DNA from: Burkholderia sp. GAS332
GTDB lineage: Bacteria; Pseudomonadota; Gammaproteobacteria; Burkholderiales; Burkholderiaceae
Length of the DNA: 64,000 bases
Assembly (NCBI GenBank): GCA_900142905.1
Contig: FSRV01000001.1
Coordinates: forward strand, 248,001-312,000
Direction: 5' to 3'
Part shown: positions 26,237 to 33,669 of the stretch, piece by piece
Numbering within the stretch: position 1 is the stretch's first letter
Layout of the letters: each line of letters opens with the position of its first letter
The notes under the pieces: model-generated
Databases searched by the model: none
What the model was told of the DNA's origin: nothing
Seen by the model: only the letters and a program-made list of their open reading frames with translations
Position numbers and translations under genes: made by a program

Positions 26237-27922
26237 TCAGGCGGGAAATGCCCTTTCGATAATCGCCGCGTGGTCGAACGTCGCCGGCAGCGTGCCGTAC
26301 ACGCGGCCGCTCTCGCCGCAGCCGTCGGCGAGACGCGTGGCGATGAAGGTCTCGGCGACTTCCGGCGGCGCGTGCTTCACGAGCAAGGTGGCTTGCGCGA
26401 TCAGCACGATCTGCTGCGCGATCCGTCGCGCGGAGGCTTCGCGATGTTCGGCGGGACCGTTGAGCGTAGCGGCGAGCTTGCCGAGCGCGGCGCTCAAAGC
26501 CGGGTGCCCTTGCGCGTCCGCTTGCCACGCGGCAAACAAGGCCTGCGCCGCTTCGGGCTCGCGCTCCATGGCGCGCAGCACGTCGAGGCACATCACGTTG
26601 CCCGAGCCTTCCCAGATCGAATTCACGGGCGCTTCACGATAGAAGCGCGCCATCGGACCGGTTTCGACATAACCGTTGCCGCCCCAGACTTCCATCGCTT
26701 CGCCGGTGAATTCCAACGCGCGCTTGCAGACCCAGTACTTCGCCGCCGGGGTGACGATCCGGCGCCATGCACGTTCGGCGGGCGCGGCCGACGACGCATC
26801 GGCCGACGCTTCGAAAGCACGCGCGAGCCGCATGAACAGCACCGTCGCGGCTTCCGATTCCAACGCCAGGTCGGCGAGCACATTACGCATCAGCGGCTGA
26901 TCGGCCAGATGGCGGCCGAAGGCGCTGCGGTGCCGGGCGTGATGGATTGCCTGCACCAGCGCCGCACGCATCAAGGCTGCGCTGCCGATCACGCAATCGA
27001 GCCGCGTGTAGTTCGCCATTTCGATGATGGTCGGCACGCCGCGGCCTTCGTCGCCAATCATGATGCCGAACGCGTCGAAGAATTCGACCTCGCTGCTGGC
27101 ATTCGAGCGATTGCCGAGTTTGTCTTTCAGACGCTGGATCTGCACGGCGTTCTTGCTGCCGTCTGGCGCGAAGCGCGGCACGAAAAAGCACGACAGGCCC
27201 TCGTGATCGTCGGTGCGGGCGAGCACCAGATGCGCGTCGCATTGCGGCGCGGAGAAAAACCATTTGTGGCCGACGAGGCGGTATTCGGCGCCGCGGCCGC
27301 TGCCGCGCGTGGCATACGCGCGGGTCTGATTGCTGCGCACGTCCGAGCCGCCTTGTTTCTCGGTCATCCCCATGCCGATCATCGCCGAGCTTTTTTGCGA
27401 GAGCGGCACGTCGCGTGGATCGTGTTCGCGGGCGTAGAGCTTGTCGCGCAGTGTGGCGAACAACGTGGGTTCGCGCTGTAGCACCGGAATGCTCGCGAAG
27501 GTCATCGTCAGCGGGCAGAGGGAGCCGGATTCGAGTTGCGCGTGCAGGAAGTAGCCGGCGCAACGCGCGACCATCGCGCCGCGTTGCGGATCCGAAAACG
27601 GTAGCGCGTGCAGGCCTTCGCGGCGTAACAGCGACAGCAGCGTATGCCACGAAGGGTGAAACTCCAGCGCGTCGACGCGTTCGCCGCGCGGGTTGTGCGT
27701 GAAAAGTTCGGGGGTGTGGCGGTTCGCCAGTTCGGCGAGCGCGAGTGTCTCCGGCGTGGTGAGCGCCGCGCCGTGCCGCTCCAACGCCTCGCGATGCCAC
27801 GCGGCCCCTTCGCGTTCGAGGGCGGCGGACAACGCCACGTCGGTCGAAAACAGGTTGTAGTCCGCAAGCGGAGGCGCCTGATTGATCACGTCGTGGGTGT
27901 GGCCGAAACTGTGCGGTTCCAT
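26237..27922 (-). CDS. aidB: AidB-like acyl-CoA dehydrogenase family flavoprotein
   Basis: A 561-residue protein that follows E. coli AidB from memory along most of its length: early VINQAPPLADYNLFSTDVAL, AQLESGSLCPLTMTFASIPV, GMGMTEKQGGSDVRSN, HKWFFSAPQCDAHLVLART, LKDKLGNRSNASSEVEF, and REAPVNSIWEGSGNVMCLDV near the end. AidB is an FAD tetramer induced during alkylation stress that binds DNA; no true acyl-CoA substrate is established. GGAGA precedes the ATG. It is divergent from the GMC oxidoreductase. Confidence 0.88.
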   Translation of the reverse strand: MEPHSFGHTHDVINQAPPLADYNLFSTDVALSAALEREGAAWHREALERHGAALTTPETLALAELANRHTPELFTHNPRGERVDALEFHPSWHTLLSLLRREGLHALPFSDPQRGAMVARCAGYFLHAQLESGSLCPLTMTFASIPVLQREPTLFATLRDKLYAREHDPRDVPLSQKSSAMIGMGMTEKQGGSDVRSNQTRAYATRGSGRGAEYRLVGHKWFFSAPQCDAHLVLARTDDHEGLSCFFVPRFAPDGSKNAVQIQRLKDKLGNRSNASSEVEFFDAFGIMIGDEGRGVPTIIEMANYTRLDCVIGSAALMRAALVQAIHHARHRSAFGRHLADQPLMRNVLADLALESEAATVLFMRLARAFEASADASSAAPAERAWRRIVTPAAKYWVCKRALEFTGEAMEVWGGNGYVETGPMARFYREAPVNSIWEGSGNVMCLDVLRAMEREPEAAQALFAAWQADAQGHPALSAALGKLAATLNGPAEHREASARRIAQQIVLIAQATLLVKHAPPEVAETFIATRLADGCGESGRVYGTLPATFDHAAIIERAFPA

Positions 27923-28230
27923 CTGCTGTCTCCGTTTACCGGATGCGCGCCGTCGCGGGTCGACGGTGTGCTGTTTTATTGCGGCGTGTCGTGCCGCACG
28001 CTCGGAGGGCGGCGCACCGGGCGCCGTGTTTGAATGCCGTGCACAGCCGCCTGGCGGGCGGATGCGCGTCTTTCATCATAGGGTCGTGAGACCACTTTCG
28101 TTTAGAGGGATCGCTCTGACGTGAACCCGCCGTGGCGCGTGAACGCTCCCTACAATGCCGATAAAACACGAGTAGACAAGTGTGTACGAGACAGGGGCCG
28201 CAAGCAATGTGGCCTCACCAGGAGGAGCGG
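27923..28230. promoter_or_regulatory. divergent aidB / GMC oxidoreductase control region
   Basis: 308 gene-free bases. TACAAT at 28151-28156 could be a -10 box for the plus-strand gene, with a poor -35. A 16-bp near-palindrome, GTAGACAAGTGTGTAC, lies at 28172-28187, just downstream of that box, in the usual place for a repressor site; one base pair is mismatched. The remainder shows no clear structure. Confidence 0.35.
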
Positions 28231-29865
28231 ATGCAATACGACTACATCATCGTCGGCGCGGGCTCAGGTGGCTGCTCGCTTGCGAGCCGTCTGGCGGATA
28301 GCTGCCCTGACGCGACGATCGCCCTGATCGAAGCCGGTCCGCATACGGACCGCAATCTCTTTGTGAACATGCCGGTCGGCGTGGCGGCCGTCGTGCCGCA
28401 CAAACTCAAGACCAACTACGGCTATCTGACGACGCCCCAGCCGGGGCTCGGCGGCCGCCAGGGCTATCAGCCGCGCGGGCGGGGCTTCGGCGGGTCGAGT
28501 GCGATCAACGCGATGATCTACACGCGCGGCCATCCGCTCGATTACGACGAATGGGCGCAACTCGGCTGCGAAGGATGGTCGTGGGCTGAGGTGCTGCCGT
28601 ATTTTCGCCGCGCCGAAGGCAACGAACGGGGCGCTGATGCATGGCACGGCGCGGATGGTCCGCTGACGGTATCCGATCTGCGCTATCGCAATCCGTTTTC
28701 GAAGCGTTTCGTGCAGGCCGCGACCGAAGCCGGTTACAAACCGAACAGCGACTTCAACGGCGAGGATCAGGAAGGCGTCGGTTTCTATCAGGTGACCCAA
28801 CGCGACGGACGGCGCTGCAGCGTCGCGCGCGCCTATATCTACGACCGCGAACGGCCCAATCTCCATACGATCGCCGACGCGACGGTGCTGCGCGTGACCT
28901 TCGACGGCAAGCGCGCGAGCGGCGTCGAAATCGTGCGTGGCGGCCGGACTGAAACGCTGGAAGCGCGCGCCGAGATGGTGCTGGCCGCGGGCGCGTTCAA
29001 TTCGCCGCAACTGCTGATGTGCTCGGGCATCGGGCCGGCCGCGCATCTGCAGTCGCTCGGCATTGCCGTGCTGCACGATGCGCCCGAGGTCGGCCAGAAC
29101 CTGATCGACCACGTCGACTTCACGATCAACAAACGGGTGTCGTCGATCGAGCCGACCGGCTTTTCGATTCGCGGCATCGCGCGGATGCTACCGCAGTTTG
29201 TGACCTTCATGCGTCACGGGCAGGGCATGCTGTCGAGCAATGTCGCCGAAGCGGGCGGCTTTCTGAAGAGCCGGCCGACGCTCGAGCGCCCGGACCTGCA
29301 ACTGCATTTCTGCGCGGCGATCGTCGACGATCACAATCGCCATATGCACTGGGGCCACGGTTATTCGCTGCACGTGTGCGTGCTGCGGCCGCATAGCCGC
29401 GGCACGGTGACGCTCGCCAGCGCCGACGCGCGCACCGCGCCCGTGATCGATCCACGCTTTTTTAGCGACTCGCGTGATCTCGACTTGCTGGTGGAAGGGG
29501 CGCAGATGGCGCGGCGCATTCTCGACGCGCCTTCGCTGGCGCTGCACGGCGGCAAGGAGCTGTACACGCATTCCGGCCAGACCGAGGCGGAACTACGGCG
29601 GACCATCGCCGAGCATGCCGACACGATCTATCACCCGGTGGCGACGTGCCGGATGGGCGGCGACGCGCGCTCGGTGGTCGATCCGCAGTTGCGGGTACGC
29701 GGCGTGACGGGGCTGCGGATCGTCGATGCATCGGTGATGCCGACGCTGATCGGCGGCAACACGAATTCGCCGACGGTGATGATCGGTGAGCGTGCGGCGG
29801 AACTGATCGCGGCGAGCCGGCGCGAGGGGCAAACGGTGCCGCGCCGCGCGACCCTCGCTGTCTGA
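28231..29865 (+). CDS. GMC-family FAD-dependent oxidoreductase (alcohol/choline-dehydrogenase-like)
   Basis: A 544-residue flavoprotein. The Rossmann fingerprint YDYIIVGAGSGGCSLASRLA is at the N-terminus, with an acidic end IALIEAGP; RGRGFGGSSAINAMIYTRGH is GMC signature 1; AGAFNSPQLLMCSGIGP is signature 2. Catalytic His lies in HPVATCRMGG and the second His/Asn position in GGNTNSPTVMIGERAAELI. It probably oxidises a primary alcohol to an aldehyde. AGGAGGAG six bases before the ATG at 28231 fixes the start. It could pair with the nearby aldehyde dehydrogenase, though that gene is on the other strand. Confidence 0.92.
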   Translation: MQYDYIIVGAGSGGCSLASRLADSCPDATIALIEAGPHTDRNLFVNMPVGVAAVVPHKLKTNYGYLTTPQPGLGGRQGYQPRGRGFGGSSAINAMIYTRGHPLDYDEWAQLGCEGWSWAEVLPYFRRAEGNERGADAWHGADGPLTVSDLRYRNPFSKRFVQAATEAGYKPNSDFNGEDQEGVGFYQVTQRDGRRCSVARAYIYDRERPNLHTIADATVLRVTFDGKRASGVEIVRGGRTETLEARAEMVLAAGAFNSPQLLMCSGIGPAAHLQSLGIAVLHDAPEVGQNLIDHVDFTINKRVSSIEPTGFSIRGIARMLPQFVTFMRHGQGMLSSNVAEAGGFLKSRPTLERPDLQLHFCAAIVDDHNRHMHWGHGYSLHVCVLRPHSRGTVTLASADARTAPVIDPRFFSDSRDLDLLVEGAQMARRILDAPSLALHGGKELYTHSGQTEAELRRTIAEHADTIYHPVATCRMGGDARSVVDPQLRVRGVTGLRIVDASVMPTLIGGNTNSPTVMIGERAAELIAASRREGQTVPRRATLAV

Positions 29866-29971
29866 TCGAAAAACGGGAGCAGCAGGTGAGGGCGCCTGCT
29901 TTCCGGCCGGCACGGCGTGGACGCTGTCGGACCCGCATTGGGGAGGTGCCTGTCGCTGACGTGGCGCGCTT

Positions 29972-31291
29972 CTACTGGCCGCTATCGGCGATCCATTGCA
30001 GCGCCGGCAGACTCGGCATAAACAGGTACTCCCCGCCTTTTAGAACGTTGAAGGTCTGAATGCCCACCAACCGCCTGCGAACCGGTTTCGCCGGAATGGT
30101 GAACATATCGTTCTCTTCGTGCGAGCCGATCAACGGGTCACGCTCGTCCCCAAGGCTTTGAAAATTTCCGTTGTTGACCCACTCGCGCTGCAAGAACTCG
30201 AGCGTTTCGTGGGCCTTCGCGCTGATCAGCATGAAATAAACGCCCCGCTCGTCATCTTGATCCTGACTCGAGGTCACACTTTCATCGTAGGGTTTGCCGT
30301 ACGACGTGCCACACCGGATCAAACGATGAACGTTGACGTCTGTCATCACCGAAACCTTGCTGTCACGGGGATTCATTCTTCGCATGTGACAGCCGAGCGG
30401 GACGCGGTGGCCGTTCGGGTCGTCTGCGTATGTGAAATCGTTATTACGACGATAGTCAGCGCCGAGTTCCGGGTCGTCGGTCTCAGGCGCAAGCGTGAGC
30501 GGCGCACCGGAACGCCACCGTCCCACCAGTTTTGCCGCGATCAGTTCGCGTTCCGCAGGGGTTGATGCCTGTGATCTCAGGTAGTCATTGAACGCGCCGA
30601 GCCGCGCGCGATACTTCCGGAATGCGACAAAAGTGCCGTTGCGCCCGAGAATATCCGGCTGCGGCATCTTGAGCGGTTCGCCACTTTCACCGGGATAGCC
30701 GAGGATAAATTCACCGGCCTTGATCGGTGCGCCTTGACCCGGCAGCGGCTCGACCTCGCTACCTTCGATCGCGGGCTCGGAAATCCCGTCCCTGTAGCCA
30801 AAGGGATTGAGATTGTCCGGATGGGAGCCGAAACGATGGGAGCCGAGCAGCGTGACGCCATGCAGGTCGACGAATTGTTCATGGGCAAGGGCCAGCGTTT
30901 TTTGCCACGCTTCCCCACCACTGCTGAAGACGCTGAGGCAGACGTGCAACTGGTTGCCCTGAAATGCCGGATCCCACTTGCCCGGCGCGTTTGGACCGGT
31001 GTCCATCAGTTGGGTTGCGCGTGCCTCCATGCCGGTCCGGAACGCCTCGGGAAAGCTTGCCAGGGACGTCTCGGGCAGGCCGAGCATACGGAGCCCAGCG
31101 TAGCTGATGCCGACGGAAATCCATGACTGCAGATCCCGGCAGTTGGCGGCGGAAGCGATGTGGGGCGCTAGCCGCTTGATGAGCAATCGCCCGTGCTCCG
31201 GGTTGTCGATCCGCAGCGCAAGGTGGGTCCCTACATAAGGTTGCGGACGATGGCGCAAGATGGACGCTTGAATCGCATTGAGTTCGAGAAT
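29972..31291 (-). CDS. DyP-type heme peroxidase
   Basis: About 439 residues with the DyP fold markers: GYRDGISEP (the GxxDG motif with catalytic Asp), and VPLGCHMRRMNPRDS, which carries the proximal heme His and the distal Arg. No Tat or Sec signal is visible, so it is probably cytosolic or cargo of an encapsulin; none is seen here. Start is problematic: a strong GGAGG (31297-31301) lies five bases from an in-frame ATT at 31291, and no ATG, GTG or TTG is near. The only ATG start in frame is at 31387, 32 codons earlier, with a Pro/Arg-rich leader unlike the family. It is part of a minus-strand trio with the next two genes. Confidence 0.88.
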   Translation of the reverse strand: MLELNAIQASILRHRPQPYVGTHLALRIDNPEHGRLLIKRLAPHIASAANCRDLQSWISVGISYAGLRMLGLPETSLASFPEAFRTGMEARATQLMDTGPNAPGKWDPAFQGNQLHVCLSVFSSGGEAWQKTLALAHEQFVDLHGVTLLGSHRFGSHPDNLNPFGYRDGISEPAIEGSEVEPLPGQGAPIKAGEFILGYPGESGEPLKMPQPDILGRNGTFVAFRKYRARLGAFNDYLRSQASTPAERELIAAKLVGRWRSGAPLTLAPETDDPELGADYRRNNDFTYADDPNGHRVPLGCHMRRMNPRDSKVSVMTDVNVHRLIRCGTSYGKPYDESVTSSQDQDDERGVYFMLISAKAHETLEFLQREWVNNGNFQSLGDERDPLIGSHEENDMFTIPAKPVRRRLVGIQTFNVLKGGEYLFMPSLPALQWIADSGQ

Positions 31292-31447
31292 GATTTCCTC
31301 CGGTTGAGAGAATGTCGGGCGCCCGGGGAACCGGGGCGGCGCGCCGTTCGCGCCGCGCCAATGTCGTGGAACAGGGCGTCGCGCCAACGTGGGCCGAAGC
31401 CCGGTCTCGCGAGGCCGGTTCGTAGGTCGGCCGCCAGCACCACTTGC

Positions 31448-32080
31448 TCAGGCGATCTTTCCAAATTCGTCCAGGAACGTATCGAGCGTTTCCGCAATCT
31501 TCGCGTTGCGCTTTACGTCAACGACCGACTGTTTGGGATTGGCGACGTACCACCCTGCTGCGGTGATCTGCTTCGAGACAATGAAATCCTTGACGTCAGG
31601 GCTCCTGATGCCGGGCCAGCCTTCCACCGAACTGAAAAGCAGGTCCATCAAGTCGGGGATCTTCGTTGCGAAGTCTCCGATGTAAGTGTCCCAGTCGCCG
31701 TCGTACGTCGTTGCAAACAACAATTTCGTGTCGTTTTCCAGGAAAACGAAGCGCATATCGTGCAACGTGGCGACGCGGTTCGCGCCGGAAAAATTTCCGC
31801 GCACCATGGCGAACAGGCGACGCAACCGCTCGGCGCCACCGGGTTTCAGCGCGACGATGGAGGTGAGTTCGGAAACGTTGCCGTTTTTCAGGCCGACTCG
31901 GCCGGCCGAACCATTTTCAGCGATTGTGCCGTCGGCTTCCTGCGCGACCAGGTCATCGATCAGCGCTTTCTTCGATTGCGCAGAAGCATCAGATACCGCC
32001 TCTTCGACAGCCTGAATAATTTCTTCCCGGGTTCGGCGTTTGGCCTGGATTCGAATTGCAGCGATGGATGCGGTGTTCAT
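31448..32080 (-). CDS. uncharacterised protein between DyP peroxidase and catalase-like gene
   Basis: A 210-residue soluble protein of no family I can name. Visible points: a basic N-terminal helix, then RVATLHDMRFVFLENDTKLL-FATTYDGDWDTYIGDFATKI, a segment that looks like a compact alpha/beta (ferredoxin-like) unit with conserved aromatics and acidic residues. The C-terminal third has a W-P-G and DVKDFIVSKQITAAGWYVAN block. GAGG lies eight bases before the ATG at 32080; the frame is open to 32122. It sits 84 bases after the catalase-like gene and ahead of the DyP gene on one strand, so it is probably co-expressed. I recall similar proteins beside peroxidase or lipoxygenase genes, but cannot verify this. 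Confidence 0.7.
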   Translation of the reverse strand: MNTASIAAIRIQAKRRTREEIIQAVEEAVSDASAQSKKALIDDLVAQEADGTIAENGSAGRVGLKNGNVSELTSIVALKPGGAERLRRLFAMVRGNFSGANRVATLHDMRFVFLENDTKLLFATTYDGDWDTYIGDFATKIPDLMDLLFSSVEGWPGIRSPDVKDFIVSKQITAAGWYVANPKQSVVDVKRNAKIAETLDTFLDEFGKIA

Positions 32081-32164
32081 ACTCTGCCTCGCAGTAGAAG
32101 TTAGCCGAAGACCGGTCGGCAACCGTTAAGCTTTACGTTGGCTGGGGTTCCGCTGGTCGAGTTG

Positions 32165-33238
32165 CTAGTCAGGCAGCTCTGATATGTCTTCAGGCTCCCT
32201 GCGTGGCTCGCCATTCATCGTGTGGCGGAACCGGCTGGATTGCTCGTACACCTTTCTGCGAATCCGCATGATCGAGCCCAAAGGCCGATGAGCCTCGATC
32301 GCGTGCCATGGATTAAACGAGAGCACCTCGTCACCGTATGCTTGCCGGGCCGTGCTATAGGCTTCCTGTCTGGGGATCACGATTCGCGCAATGGTTTGAT
32401 GGGCCGAGACCCTCTCGTCCCAGACAACAGCAGCGTCTTCGATGGGCATGCGGGTGAGATCGGTACACAGTTGCGCGCGAAGGTGATATTCCGCCCCGTG
32501 CTGGCGAAAGAAATCGACGACGAGATCGCGAAATGCGGACGGACGTTGATGCGTGCCGACCGGCGTGCCGGTCAGCGCTCGAACCTCGTCCGATGCGGGT
32601 GCAGCGCTTATTTTTGCGACGTATTCGCCGAACCGCACGGCGGCCATCGAATAAAAGGTTTCACCCAGAATGTGGTTGCTATTTGCGCGCAGCACCTCGC
32701 GCAGCATGGTTTCAAGCTTGGGATCGGGTGTGCGCTTCAGCTTTGCCGCTGCGCCGGCCATTCCGTCCGGATCGTGTTCCGCCCGTTCCAGAAAATCCTG
32801 CATGCGTTGATACGAGCGGACATCGCCGAAGGCGATCGACGGACTGTTCACCAGCAAAAAATCTTGTGTATGACCGGAGTCGTCGGGCAGAACCTTGTTG
32901 CCTGCAACGCCCAGAACCTTGATCGCAAATCCACGCGCGGCCGGTTGACTATCCGGCCCAATTTCACCGGGGGAGCTGGAGAGGCGGATGACAACTGGAT
33001 AACGGCCCGGTAGAGCAAAGAGCCCTTGCGCCAGGTGAGCGGGCAAAGGGCTCTCTATCACCAGTTCGCCCTTCAATACTCCATGACTTCTTGCATGGGC
33101 ATTGCGCGTGGCGTGGCAGTGCCGGGAGAACACTGCATGGCCTACTCGCGCCATCGATTCGGCAATCTGATCGCTCAGGGCCTCCTCATCCGCTTGCATG
33201 ACATCGACGGAATCGGCGTATTTAAGATAATTGCTCAT
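32165..33238 (-). CDS. catalase-like heme protein
   Basis: A 357-residue protein with the catalase core in shortened form: RHCHATRNAHARSHGVLKGE (distal His region), YPVVIRLSSSPGEIGPDSQP-AARGFAIKVLG, DFLLVNSPSIAFGD, and C-terminal LSFNPWHAIEAHRPLGSIMR followed by RRKVYEQSSRFR, which contains the Tyr expected as proximal heme ligand. It is much shorter than classical catalases (about 480+) and belongs to the small catalase-related group. Hydroperoxide chemistry on organic substrates is possible instead of H2O2 dismutation. GGGA lies eight bases before the ATG at 33238; a TTG at 33265 is also in frame. Confidence 0.82.
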   Translation of the reverse strand: MSNYLKYADSVDVMQADEEALSDQIAESMARVGHAVFSRHCHATRNAHARSHGVLKGELVIESPLPAHLAQGLFALPGRYPVVIRLSSSPGEIGPDSQPAARGFAIKVLGVAGNKVLPDDSGHTQDFLLVNSPSIAFGDVRSYQRMQDFLERAEHDPDGMAGAAAKLKRTPDPKLETMLREVLRANSNHILGETFYSMAAVRFGEYVAKISAAPASDEVRALTGTPVGTHQRPSAFRDLVVDFFRQHGAEYHLRAQLCTDLTRMPIEDAAVVWDERVSAHQTIARIVIPRQEAYSTARQAYGDEVLSFNPWHAIEAHRPLGSIMRIRRKVYEQSSRFRHTMNGEPRREPEDISELPD

Positions 33239-33669
33239 CGTGAATGTCCCAGTTGCGTTCACCAATATGGATGGCCCATTAGGAAGGATAAATTTACATT
33301 ATGGTGAGCGTGAATTTTTATAATTAAAATATTTTGATTAAGCCAGGTTAAATAAACTGCTGTTGCTAACGGTACGATAAAAGGACCGGGTGATCTATTG
33401 TTTTTTATTGGGATTTGCATTTTCGTAAAATCCCTACAGCCCGCTTCCAGACTTGTTGTGTGGCCTGTCAGGCAAACTACTACATCGGTGTAGTGCATTA
33501 ACCGCGCGCGACTGGAAAAATGCCAAATTAAAATGCGAATTTCCAAACAGGGTTTGGCTTTTTGTAATTAATATTGTTGGTTCGTTTTTGAGATTCCTAC
33601 GCCCCTATAATCGCGCCGCGAAAAGGAGCGTGTCAGGTGACGCGTTCGAGAAATCAAGGAAGCGAAGCG
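33239..33669. promoter_or_regulatory. AT-rich control region between catalase-like gene and DUF937/OmpA gene
   Basis: About 430 bases without a gene, and markedly richer in A/T than the surroundings (33290-33440 and 33520-33600). TATAAT at 33606-33611 is a perfect -10 box 59 bases before the plus-strand ATG, with no good -35. GGGATTT at 33410-33416 and AAATCCC at 33428-33434 form a hairpin. The minus-strand trio presumably has its promoter in the left part. The base composition suggests a horizontally acquired boundary or a silenced, H-NS-type control region. Confidence 0.45.

Noticed and set aside
28157..28164. Perfect GCCGATAA upstream of the GMC oxidoreductase, as a possible FliA -10 box
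   Set aside because: No TAAA-like box 15 bases upstream; the TACAAT just before it is the more likely promoter element.
29881..29900. AGCAGG/CCTGCT hairpin after the GMC gene as a terminator
   Set aside because: Only six base pairs and the tail TTCCGG is too short; left uncalled.
33401..33434. Hairpin GGGATTT/AAATCCC as a terminator
   Set aside because: No T-run on the side where transcription would end, and no gene ends there.
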